Shown here in pieces: positions 27,273 to 37,202 of a stretch of DNA of 64,000 nt. Within the stretch, counting starts at the first letter, position 1; the number at the start of each line of letters is the position of its first letter. This stretch comes from Capsaspora owczarzaki ATCC 30864 (Eukaryota > Opisthokonta > Filasterea): contig NW_011887302.1 of NCBI RefSeq assembly GCF_000151315.2, forward strand, positions 1,164,913 to 1,228,912, given 5' to 3'. The position numbers and the translations under genes are program-made. The notes below the pieces were generated by a model that was given only the letters and a program-made list of their open reading frames with translations, made no database searches and was not told the origin of the DNA.

Positions 27273-30024
27273 CTAGTCCTCATTGCTGCGTTTAGTGACC
27301 AGAGCCAAGGATGCAGCCGTAGCGTCTGCAGCCGCAGCGGCGATAGCGGAAATCCACTGCTCCATGTCGAGCTGCGAGGGCGCATGCAGGTAGTACGGGA
27401 CGCCTTCGTGGGAGACCAGCCGGAAGACGAATGGTCGCTTTTTGCTTTCGCATGCGCCAATTTGACATCGATAGAGTAGAATGGCTCCGATGGGTTCGAT
27501 GTCCTAGGAGAAAAAATGAAGCAGTGGAAAGAAGCAGTTCAGCAAAAAACAACCCCAAAAACAGTCTTGAGCTTGGTGCGCGCCGCAAACGTCACTCTCA
27601 CCTTTGGACTGCTAAAGTACTCTAGCATTGGCTTGGTCTTGTGCAGCACAAACCAGCGTGTCTTCCAGTTGTGCCGGAGATGGCCCTTTTTGAGAAGAAA
27701 GCCTACTTTGCGAGCGTCAATGCTCGCAGCATCCACAGTCGCAGCCACAACAATGGGGCGTGCGGGCGCAGGCAGCGTAGCTTGCTCAGTTGGCGGCTGA
27801 TTAGCATCCGCTGGTAAATCGTCGTCATCGTCGCTATCCAGATGCAGACTGGCCAACGCATCCGTCGACGTCGAAGTCTTGTCCACAAACCGATACAAAC
27901 CAGGTCCATCAACAAATTCAGTCACTTTTCTTGACGTGCTGCTAATCCACGACTCGGCCAGCAGCTTTTGAGCGACTTGTGTGGCTTGCTCGCGACTGGC
28001 GGCAAAATTCCAAGACAGCAGCCACGCGACAGCATCCGCTCCTGTTTTCTCAGCGCAGACACAGACACAATTGAATCTCTCGTTAGACAACAACGGACAA
28101 CCCTACACCCACAAGGACGCGTCCAAACGCACCCGAAAAGCAATTTCGATGGGTCTTGAGTCGGACCGTTTTATCGCTCAGTTTGATGCCAGCTTCGTGG
28201 TCTTTCATGGCAATGATAATTTCCTCGGCTTTGGAAGCGGGGCGCGCTTGTTGTTGCGAGGGCCACTGGGAATGGGCAACAGGTGAGCACAACAAACCGA
28301 AAAGCAAAAACACAACAACAAAGCAAACAGCATTTTCGAGAACGCGAACGCGAACGCGAAACGTACAAAGTTGGAGATGGCACGGTCGATCGCTTGCGTC
28401 CATGCCATCATTTCGTCGCGGTTGGATGCGTGGAAACGGTACTCGAGCCCCGCGGCCGTTGTGAGGCAGAAAATGTAACGTCGCTTGCGCTTGTCGTACG
28501 GATGGGTATCGACACGGCAACCATCGAGAGGGATGACATTGACCGGCTCAGTGTCCTGCAAAATTCAAAATGATGAGTTTTTGGCAAGTTGTTGTGTCGG
28601 TCAAGTGAGGGGAAGGTAGAATGGAAAAAAAACGGTGCAGCAAAAACGAGTTCTGGTACCGTGGGTGTTTGATAATACTCGAGCCGACTGTTGTGCAAAA
28701 CAAACCATCGCATCTTCCAATTGTGTCGGATGTGACCCTGCAACAGAATGCGAGGGACGAAAAGGTTCAATCCGAAACAAGACGCAAATGAGATGGCGGA
28801 ACCAAGCAAAACCAAGAAAAACAAAACAACAAACACGCATTCAATCAAACTCACCTTCTTGACCAGAAACCCGCACTTGAGTGGGCTGTTGCCAGAGCCC
28901 ACAACAGCAGCAACACCAGCGAAGGTCAAGGCGCCGTAGCTACCGCTGAGCTTGGATATGCCAAGAGGGCTGGAACGTGAAGTCTGTGTGGAGGAGGCTG
29001 CTACTGACGAGACGATCGGGGCGGCAGTACTGCGCGGACGATTTGACAGGGCGGAGGAAGAAGGCGAGGAGCCTGGCGCGGCGAACACGGCATGACTACT
29101 GCCGACCGCAGCAGCAGCATCGACGCTGCTCGAGCCAATGACGGTGCGAGCCCGAGGCTTGGTGGTAGTTGACGCAGCAGCAGCAGCAGCAGCGGCACGA
29201 AGATCACCCGGCAGCGGCTCGATGTCCTCGTCTTCACCGCTATCCGACGAGTGAGTATCGTCTCCGGAATCATACACTTCGTCGTCCGTGTCTTCGATTT
29301 CCATGAATGACTCGCAGTCTTCCGAGACAATCGACGGATTCGAGGTAGAGTCTCCGGCGTTCGATTTGGACGTTGGTGAAGCCACCGCCGGTGTAGCTGA
29401 TGCTCCCGCCGCCACGGACTGTTGATTCTGTAGACACATGCAATGCAAAAATCCACAAAGCAAAAACCCCGCTTAGCACAATGATCCGCACACAAACGTC
29501 CAAATTTTGACCAAACACCAACAATTTGAACCAAATTGTGCAAATTGTGCATGCTGTACCGAAGCGACCTGGATGGCAGCTTGAAGCGCATTGATCCAAG
29601 TGTTCATGTCCTCCTCCGAGTACGCATGGAACAGGTAGCAAAAGTTGCCCTGGAGGACGAGCCGGAAGACGAACGGCCGGCTGTGCTGGATGCGGGCGAC
29701 GCCGAGCGCGCCTGCCAAGGGAACGACGGCCACGGCAGTCTCATGGCGGCTCGACTTGAAGTACCGCAGCTCAGAGTTGCGCAGCGTAAACCAGCGTCGC
29801 TTCCAGTTGTGGCGGACGTGGCCCTTCTTGTGCATAAAGCCAAGCAGCTCGACAGGAGTGCTGCTCGAGGTTGACTGGGAGGACGACAACGACGCCGGAG
29901 CACCGACACCAGGGTTCAATGACCATGGTGATGATGGTAATGATGATGGTGGTTGAGATGGTTGAGGTGGTGGGGAGCCGGCGCTGGGAATGGCCGTCGA
30001 CAGCGGACCAATCGCAGAACTCAT
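27273..30024 (-). CDS. pleckstrin-like PH-PH-DEP-PH protein
   Basis: Seven exons, 30024-29560, 29427-28855, 28737-28660, 28555-28367, 28265-28133, 28041-27602 and 27503-27273, give 702 residues in frame. PH1 is near residues 59-154 (GFMHKKGHVRHNWKRRWFTL to MNTWINALQAAI). PH2 is near 339-435 (GHIRHNWKMRWFVL to MMAWTQAIDRAI). A DEP domain at about 449-545 (GIKLSDKTVRLKTHRNCFSG, ADAVAWLLSW) aligns with the pleckstrin DEP. PH3 is near 591-690 (GHLRHNWKTRWFVL to MEQWISAIAAA). Animal pleckstrin is PH-DEP-PH, so this has an extra N-terminal PH. PH domains bind phosphoinositides, implying a plasma-membrane adaptor downstream of PI3-kinase or PKC. An acidic Glu/Asp/Ser linker separates PH1 and PH2. 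The three PH domains share the KKGH(I/V/L)RHNWK motif, suggesting internal duplication. A TCTCAG just upstream of the ATG may be a leader-intron acceptor. Confidence 0.88.
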
Positions 30025-30442
30025 TGGCACAAGAAGGTTCTGAGATGGTGTGATCAAAATAAGCAAGACTGAGAAATGAACAAAGACTAACAAAAGAGCA
30101 AGTAAAACAAACGAAAGTCGCCAAAATGCACCTCGATCTCGAAAAACAAAGAAACCACAAACCAGTACAGTACAGTACTGTAGCTCGTGCTCAGACAACG
30201 ACAATGATGGAATTGAATAATCATCAAATGAAAATGCTGCTCGTCTGGGATAAAAAAGTGATTTCAGATTGGTTTAGAAAAAAAAGTCACAAAAACAAGA
30301 ACCAACAAAAAAAAAAAAAAAAACAACAAAACACAAACCACAAACACGCTCAAGAAAATGCTACAAACACAAGGACGACGACATAGACATTTAAAAATGG
30401 AGAGTCAAGCCAGCGAGAGAAACATGGCAAACCCCCATGCCC
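30025..30442. other. intergenic region, A-rich
   Basis: 418 bases between the pleckstrin-like start and the dystroglycan-like stop (both minus). It includes an A19 run at 30309-30328 and an AGTACAGTACAGTACTG repeat near 30162-30178. No gene or RNA is recognised. Confidence 0.5.
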
Positions 30443-33400
30443 TTAGTCAATTAGCAACTCTTTTTGATACGCTGGTAGCCCGACGTACGGCGGAGGGGGT
30501 CGGTAGGCTGGCAGGTTGGAGTTGCTGCCAGACTTTTCCGACTCGACCGCTGCTGACGACTGGTGCTTGACCGACTCGAACGGCGGTGGGGGCTGGTATG
30601 CTGGCAACGTCTTGGTGCTGGCTGTTGCTGGAACAGGGGCAGCAGCAGAAGTAGCCGCGTTGAACGCTGGTGGGTGCTGGTACGCGGGAAGCGTGCGAGC
30701 GGGAGCAGCGGTGGTGGCAGACGGGCCGGATGGCGCCTGCGTCAACGTGCCATTGTCGCGAGCAGTACGAAGCTGCTCTTGCTGTTGCCGTTGCTTGGCC
30801 TGTTGCTCCTTAACGTCGGCAGGCAAGTATTGGTCCACAGAGTTACCAGTGAGGTTGCGCTCGTGCTTGTCGCCCTCGAGGATAACTGGGGGACGGGCAG
30901 CGAACGGGTTGAAGGGGCCGTAGCGGTGAGCCTGCTGGCGGCGGCGGTAAACGTACATGGCGACGCAGAGAACGAGCAGGAAGAAGAGGATGGCAAGGAT
31001 GATGCCGGGCAGGATGGTCGTGTTGAAGTCGTTCGACGACGTGTTAATGTTGTTGTCAAACCCACCAGTGGGCGACGACGAAGGCAGGGCGCCATTGTTG
31101 AACACGATAAAGTTGAGGACGGGGTAGCCAACCACAATGCCGAGCGTGCCGCCGTTGAACGCGTCAGTGAGCTGGGTGATGAACGGCTGCGCGGCGGGCG
31201 AGTTGTCGTGGCCGTTGAGCGTAAAGTTGACAATGGTGGAACCGCAGGCATATCCGCGGGGGTTGAAGGTGCCGCTGGTCAGGCCGAGGAAGGTGAGCAG
31301 GTTGGCTTCAACCGAGCCACGACGGGCAGCGCTAAAGTCCGTGCACGGCGTGTCGAGCTCGAGCTGGTAGACCACGTTGGGCGTGGACAGGTCGGGCACA
31401 AGCGTAATGGCGAACGAGCCAACAGCAGAGTTGCCGCAAGAGTCGGTGGCGCGCAGCATAAAGACGGCAGGCGAGTCAGACTGCGCCTCGGCGGTCGTGG
31501 CAATCACGCTAAAGTAGCCAATGTACGTGCCAGAGGGATCGTCGATCGAAGTCCACATCAGCCAGTTGGGCAGTGTGTTTGCACCAGTGGAGGTGAGCAG
31601 CGTGTAGGTCAGCACGTCGCCAACGTCGTTGTCAATGAATGGCTGCGGCACAAAGACCTGGACGGTACCAGAGCCCACAGTGACCGAGAAGCTCGAGATG
31701 GAGCTGTTGAGCACGGGGGCGGTCGCGTCCGCGCAGTTGATCGGAGGGGTCGGTGCGACGGTCGAGGTGGGAGTAGCCGTGACATCGGTGACAGAGACAG
31801 TGCCAGTTGGCTCGACTGTGCCGGTTGGTTCGACGGTACCAGTCGAGTCGACGGTGACCGAGGGCTCGACAGTACCAGTTGGCTCAACAGTGGCCGAGGA
31901 AGACTCGACGGTGGCCGAGGTAGAATCGACCGGGGGCTCGGGATCGGAAGTGCCAGTGACTGAGGGCTCGGAAGTGCCAGTGACGGAGGGCTCGGAAGTG
32001 CCAGACGGCTCAACGGTGCCTTCAGTGGTAACAGACGGGGGCAAGACAGTGTCAGTGACAGGGACGGTAACGCTTGCGGTCGGGACGGACGGAGTGGGCA
32101 CGCCAGAGTCAGTGAAGGAGGCCGTGGGCATCGAAGGAGTGAATGTGGCGGTGGCAGTGGCCGTGGCAGTGGCCGTGCCAGAGACCGACGCGGAAGGCAC
32201 GGGGGTGCCCGACACCGAGATGGTGGCAGACGGGACGGGAGTGCCAGAGATGGATGCGGAAGGAACGGGGGTGCCCGAAACGGAGACAGTGGCGGAAGGA
32301 ACAGGCGTGCCCGAAACCGAGACCGAAGGAACAGGAGTGCCCGAAGCCGTGGCAGAGGCAGAGGGAGCGGGCGTGCCAGAGACCGAGACGGTGGCAGAAG
32401 GAATTGGCGTGCCAGAGACCGAGGCGGATGGGACAGGAGTGCCCGTGGCAGTGGCCGATGCAGAGGGAACGGGCGTGCCCGAAACGGATGCAGAGGGAAC
32501 TGGAGTGCCCGAGATCGAGACAGTAGCGGTGGCGGTAGCAGTGGCAGTGGCCGATGCGGATGGCACAGGGGTGCCCGAGACCGAGACAGTGGCGGAGGGA
32601 ACTGGCGTGCCAGAGACTGATGCAGTAACCGAAGGAACGGGGGTGCCCGAGATCGATGCGGTAACGGAAGGAATAGGGGTGCCCGAGATCGACGCGGTAA
32701 CGGAAGGAACAGGGGTGCCCGAGACCGACGCAGTGACTGAGGGAACGGGGGTGCCCGAGACGGAAACGGGGGTGACCGAGACCGTGACAGAGGGAACTGG
32801 GGTGCCCGAAACCGAGGGAGTGATGGAAGGAACCGGGGTGCCCGAGACCGAGGGAGTGACAGAGGGAACAGGGGTGCCAGAAACCGAGACGGGGGTGACA
32901 GAGGGAACAGGGGTGCCAGAAACCGAGACGGGGGTGACGGAAGGAACGGGCTCGGTGACTGAGGGAGTGGCAGTTTCAGTAACGGAAACAGGAGTGACCG
33001 AGACAGTCACAGAGGGAACAGGAGTGCCAGACACCGAGGGGGTCACAGAAGGAACCGGAGTGCCAGAGACCGAGACAGGGGTGATGGAAGCAGACTCGGG
33101 GATCGAGGGAGTGGCAGTTTCAGTGACAGAAACGGGGGTGACCGAAACAGTAACAGAGGGAACGGGAGTGCCAGACACCGAGGGAGTCACGGAAGGAACA
33201 GGGGTGCCGGAAGCCGAGGGAGTCACAGAAGGAGCTGGCTCGGTGACCGAAGGAGTGACAGTCTCGGTGGCGGAAGCGGGAGTGACCGAGACGGTGACGG
33301 AAGGAACAGGGGTGCTCGTGGGGGTGACGGATGCCGACTCGGTGATGGAAGGAGTGACAGTCTCAGTGACGGAGGGAGTAACAGTCTCGGTGGCGGAAGC

Positions 33401-34900
33401 GGGAGTGACCGAGACGGTGACGGAAGGAACAGGCGTGCTCGTGGGGGTGACGGATGCCGACTCGGTGATGGAAGGAGTGACAGTCTCAGTGACGGAAGGA
33501 GTAACAGTCTCAGTGACGGAAACAGGAGTCACAGAGACAGTGACAGAGGGCACAGGGGTGCTCGTGGGAGTGACGGATGCAGACTCGGTGATGGAAGGGG
33601 TAACAGTCTCGGTGACAGACGCCGGGGTGACCGACACGGTGATGGAGGGAACAGGGGTGCTCGAGACCGAGGGAGCGACCGTGCTGGAGGGAACGGGAGT
33701 GCTGGAAACCGAGGGCGCAAAAGTGCTGGACGGGGTGGGAGTCGCGGAAACGCTAGCGGCGCTAGAGGGAGTGAAAGTGGCGGTCGGGAGCGAGGTGCTG
33801 GAGACCGCGGGCGTGTTGGACGCGGTGGGAGTCGGAGTCGGAGCCATCGACGAAGCGGAGGCCGAGGGAGACATGGTGGCGGTAGCAGTGGCACTGGCGG
33901 TGGGAGTCGGGGTGGGCGTCGCAGTGCCGAGCGCGCGGCGGAAGACACGGCCTTGCAGCAGACGGTCGGCAGGGGGCAGGGCAAAACCTTGGTAGCGACC
34001 AGAGGCGGGCTGGCTGTCGGCAACCTCGCGGCGGTGCGTGGTCTTGGTGGCATCCTCGCTCAGGGGAATGAGCGTCTTGACAAGCTGGGCACCAGCGTTG
34101 GTGACAAACAGGTCGAAAAAGTAGAGGGGCGAAACCTCAATCGACGCCATGCTGGCCAACAGGCTGTCGTCGTCGACAAGCTCGAGCTGCTCGCCGAGCT
34201 GGGTCAGGGTGGAGATGGCGTCGGCGTTCTCGGCGGTGGAGACGAGCGCGCCCGAGCGGAAGTGCCACGAGACGGTGAGAATGCCATCGTCGCTCAGATC
34301 GAGGTTGTCGACATAGATAAAGGAGGCATGCATCGACAGGCGGTCGGCAAGCTCGTCGATGAGCTGGACAAGCTGGACAGTGCTGGGCATGGCGGCAAAG
34401 GCGCCGACGCTCGACGACATGGCAACCTCAAAGATAAAGAAGGGCGGCTGGTTGAGGGCCTCGTCGGGGTGGACGCGGATGAGGAAAAACTCGCTCTGCT
34501 CCTCGCCAGACACCGGGTCGACAGCGAGCAGCTGGATAAAGTAGTCGCCAATGTGCTGCTCGAGGGGCAGACCGAAAAAGGTCATGGTCGCAACATCAAA
34601 GGCAAGCCAGTTGGGCAGGCCCAGGCCACCAGGGCGCTGGGCAGAGTAGACGAGCGCCGCGCCGGACGAGCCGTGGCTGCCGAGCGGGTGCGAGCTCAGG
34701 GAGAGCTCAAAGCGGTAGCCAGCGTCAATCTCAACGTCCTCAATGGTGGCGCCTTCGACGGGGCGGCCGCCAGCAGGCTTGGCGATAAATCCAGCACCGC
34801 CACGCTGCTGGGAGGCACTCGCAGACGCGTCCACCAGCGCAAACGTTGCGCAGGCAGCGACGAGCGCGACTGCAGCAAACACTCGAGCAGAGAGCCGCAT
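30443..34900 (-). CDS. DAG1: dystroglycan-like transmembrane adhesion receptor
   Basis: Intronless, 1,485 residues. Signal peptide 1-26 (MRLSARVFAAVALVAACATF). A cadherin-like CADG domain follows (LPNWLAFDVATMTFFGLPLE, compare human SWLHWDSQSHTLEGLPLD), then an S6-like domain (LTVSWHFRSGALV). A Thr/Ser/Pro/Val mucin stalk covers about residues 322-1050. A second CADG (LPNWLMWTSIDDPSGTYIGY to FMLRATDSCGNSAVGSFAI) precedes a SEA-like region with CGSTIVNFTL; its Gly1220-Ser1221 sits where animal dystroglycan is self-cleaved into alpha and beta chains (RG/SIVVEW). One membrane helix lies at about 1297-1319. The cytosolic tail carries ARPPVIL, YQPPPPF and YRPPPPYVG. These parallel human dystroglycan YQPPPPF and YRSPPPYVPP, the dystrophin WW-binding site. 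The expected role is linking matrix to cytoskeleton. Domain order and tail motifs are seen directly; orthology is a strong inference. Confidence 0.82.
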   Translation of the reverse strand: MRLSARVFAAVALVAACATFALVDASASASQQRGGAGFIAKPAGGRPVEGATIEDVEIDAGYRFELSLSSHPLGSHGSSGAALVYSAQRPGGLGLPNWLAFDVATMTFFGLPLEQHIGDYFIQLLAVDPVSGEEQSEFFLIRVHPDEALNQPPFFIFEVAMSSSVGAFAAMPSTVQLVQLIDELADRLSMHASFIYVDNLDLSDDGILTVSWHFRSGALVSTAENADAISTLTQLGEQLELVDDDSLLASMASIEVSPLYFFDLFVTNAGAQLVKTLIPLSEDATKTTHRREVADSQPASGRYQGFALPPADRLLQGRVFRRALGTATPTPTPTASATATATMSPSASASSMAPTPTPTASNTPAVSSTSLPTATFTPSSAASVSATPTPSSTFAPSVSSTPVPSSTVAPSVSSTPVPSITVSVTPASVTETVTPSITESASVTPTSTPVPSVTVSVTPVSVTETVTPSVTETVTPSITESASVTPTSTPVPSVTVSVTPASATETVTPSVTETVTPSITESASVTPTSTPVPSVTVSVTPASATETVTPSVTEPAPSVTPSASGTPVPSVTPSVSGTPVPSVTVSVTPVSVTETATPSIPESASITPVSVSGTPVPSVTPSVSGTPVPSVTVSVTPVSVTETATPSVTEPVPSVTPVSVSGTPVPSVTPVSVSGTPVPSVTPSVSGTPVPSITPSVSGTPVPSVTVSVTPVSVSGTPVPSVTASVSGTPVPSVTASISGTPIPSVTASISGTPVPSVTASVSGTPVPSATVSVSGTPVPSASATATATATATVSISGTPVPSASVSGTPVPSASATATGTPVPSASVSGTPIPSATVSVSGTPAPSASATASGTPVPSVSVSGTPVPSATVSVSGTPVPSASISGTPVPSATISVSGTPVPSASVSGTATATATATATFTPSMPTASFTDSGVPTPSVPTASVTVPVTDTVLPPSVTTEGTVEPSGTSEPSVTGTSEPSVTGTSDPEPPVDSTSATVESSSATVEPTGTVEPSVTVDSTGTVEPTGTVEPTGTVSVTDVTATPTSTVAPTPPINCADATAPVLNSSISSFSVTVGSGTVQVFVPQPFIDNDVGDVLTYTLLTSTGANTLPNWLMWTSIDDPSGTYIGYFSVIATTAEAQSDSPAVFMLRATDSCGNSAVGSFAITLVPDLSTPNVVYQLELDTPCTDFSAARRGSVEANLLTFLGLTSGTFNPRGYACGSTIVNFTLNGHDNSPAAQPFITQLTDAFNGGTLGIVVGYPVLNFIVFNNGALPSSSPTGGFDNNINTSSNDFNTTILPGIILAILFFLLVLCVAMYVYRRRQQAHRYGPFNPFAARPPVILEGDKHERNLTGNSVDQYLPADVKEQQAKQRQQQEQLRTARDNGTLTQAPSGPSATTAAPARTLPAYQHPPAFNAATSAAAPVPATASTKTLPAYQPPPPFESVKHQSSAAVESEKSGSNSNLPAYRPPPPYVGLPAYQKELLID
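31750..33935 (-). repeat. mucin-like tandem repeat region of the dystroglycan-like gene
   Basis: About 2.2 kb of imperfect repeats encoding units such as GTPVPSVTVSVTPVSVTE, GTPVPSASVS and SATATATAT. Units of about 10, 15 and 30 codons recur with near-identical DNA, including a duplicated block around 33330-33480. The Thr/Ser/Pro composition predicts dense O-glycosylation. The opposite strand stays open by composition, giving a long spurious frame. Confidence 0.9.
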
Positions 34901-35866
34901 TGTGCAGGCGAGTAGAAAGAGAAAATTTAGGGGAAAGAAGAAGGAAGGGGCTCGGAAAAAGGTGAGGAAGCAGGACAGCGGGGCGCGACCTGTGGTGAAG
35001 AAACCAAGCAATTCGGCAAAAGCAGAGAACATGGGTGAGTCACTGAGATTTTTAGCATGGTCAGACAAAACCCCAAAACCCCAAAACCCCAAACCCCCAA
35101 AACGAAAAGCAACGAATCGATCAATATCGAAGGTGTTTTGGACGGTTTTTTGAAAAAAAAAAAAAAGGTTGAAAACCCCTCTCCATAAATGGGTTTGACA
35201 GGTTCAATAGAAAATGCCTTTCTTTCTTTTTTTTTTTTTCCTTTTTGTTTTTTTGTATTTATCGACCGTTTCTTTTATTGCATTTTTGAAACGAGCAACC
35301 TCCCCCTCCCCGAAGTGCACGTCTCGGCGAGTGTTTGTGCTTTGGAGATGCGCGTCAGGCAGTTTGCAACGAAGGGGGCGACGAGTCGAAAAAAGGAGCG
35401 TTGGAGAGAGAAGTTTTTCTGGGATGCAGGATTTTTTGACAGGTTCGCGGTTCAAAAGGCGCCTTTTTTTTTTTCTTCTTTTTTTGAATTTCATTTTTTT
35501 TCGCTTTTTTTCGCGCTCGGGTTTCATGTGCTCGTCGCGGTGGTGGTGTTGCCTATGGCTTGATCACTTTGACAGGGAGCACCGGCTTCATGGAAAACAC
35601 AGCCACTTGTCTTCATCCACCACGCAAACCCCTCGTTGCTGCACTGCCCGGCTGCACGTCGTTGATGAGATCACCTCTGCGACCACAAAAAGCATCGTCA
35701 AGGGCGCGAAAAGAACCGCAGAGAGGTAGGGCGTGAAGGTTTTTTTTTTTTTTTTTTTTTTGCTGGCTGTTTTTTGTTTGAAATTCAGTAACGGAAAAGA
35801 ATGCGTTAAAGTCTTCTTGCCGCTACAAACCACTAAGAAACCTTCCCACCAAAAACCCAGCTGTAA

Positions 35867-35899
<33 letters not shown>

Positions 35900-37202
35900 G
35901 GATGATGCGGTGTTCGATGCATTCTTCTTCCGATGCTCCAGAGTCCTTTCCAGCAAAACCTGCACCCTGCACAGCACGCGGATGACGGGCGATCCGCGGC
36001 GGGCAAGGTGCAAAACGACAAACAGGTTGAAAATGCAGACTCATTCGGTGTGCCTTTCGAGCGTGGAGCCATGACTTTTTTTTTCTTTTCTTTTCTTTTT
36101 TGCTCTTCTTTTGCTCGCTGCTTGCGCTCCGCTGCGTCGCCCAGCAGCCTCAACCCCTGATGCAGTGTGTTCCCCGGCCATAGCACGCTCCAGATCCACG
36201 CTGGCTGAGGCTGGAGGGGCAGACGGAGCGACAAACCGCGCATTGATCAAAGTGACAGGAGCTGTCAAAAAAGCCAATACCTGCTGATTAAGACAAAAAG
36301 ACAAGAAAAAACGAAAAAGAAAAGAATGAGATCAACCCAATTTTGGCCAACGCTTTTACATCGGACTTGTTCATAGCGTCCCCAGCCAAAATGACAGTTG
36401 AAGAGCGAGAGTGTGTGTGTCGCAGAGGAGGAGGGAGTGGGCAGGCAGGGACAGATTGCGACTCGCAGCGCGAAAAGCATCGGGTCTGCCAAAATAATCT
36501 CGTCGAATCACTCATTGGTTTTGTTGTGGATTGGTGTTTTGAGGTTGGCAAAGACCGCGAAATCTGCTGAATCCAGTCTTCTATCACCCCCCCTAAAATG
36601 AAATCAAACCGAAAGGCTTGGCGGTGGCGTGCTGTCGGAAAAAGCCGAGGCAACCCGACGCTCAGGGCTCAACGGCCAGACGTGTGAAAACACTGCGACG
36701 CAAAAACGAAAAAATCTCACCGAAAATTACAGTCTCGTCCCGCCCCTCAGCCGATAGATCTGGAAAGCAATCGGCAAGAAAAAAGAGCGTCCGACCAGAG
36801 ACACTTGGCTATTTTTAAAATTGACCAAGAGACCGCAGATGTAAACAGCGTCTCGAAGTGTGTGCGCCTCCCGGCCATCCACTTGTCATCCAAGACAGTG
36901 GACATTGAGGTTTCCGAACAAACCGCTACTTACGTCCGTCATCGACGATCAAAGACGACACCACTAAAAAAACATTCTCTCACCTTTTGCCGTCAAACCC
37001 CCCTCCCCATCACGCCTCCGCAAAAACGCACGAGAAAACCGGAAGTGTTGGAGACCGATCGGAATTCTGATTCATTGGAGCGAACGCAAAAATTCATGCA
37101 TGCACCACCACCATGAATCGCACAACCATCAAAAAGCCTCGCAGCACCGAACGCACAACATTGCTCAACGAACAATACAAGGCATCTTTGGGGCACCCGT
37201 TT
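34901..37202. other. long intergenic region without a supported gene
   Basis: 2.3 kb between the dystroglycan-like start and the kinase-RING stop, both minus. It holds CCCCAAAA repeats at 35070-35105, T21 at 35741-35761 and T26 near 35870-35895. A minus-strand stretch around 36400-36050 contains short open segments (NKSDVKALAKI; AERKQRAKEEQKRKEKK) that might be exons of a small gene, but no consistent splice pattern or family could be found. Confidence 0.4.

Noticed and set aside
31629-33995. 788-residue plus-strand frame rich in Val/Thr/Glu/Gly across the mucin region
   Set aside because: It is the antisense shadow of the Ser/Thr/Pro repeat of the dystroglycan-like gene; it has no signal, domain or start context.
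36041-36492. Possible small minus-strand gene (NKSDVKALAKI; AERKQRAKEEQKRKEKK)
   Set aside because: No donor/acceptor pair keeps a consistent frame and no family is recognised; left as an open possibility.
36601-36850. tRNA or snRNA gene in the 35-37 kb gap
   Set aside because: No cloverleaf or box A/B pair could be found by eye; a tRNA or covariance-model scan would be decisive.
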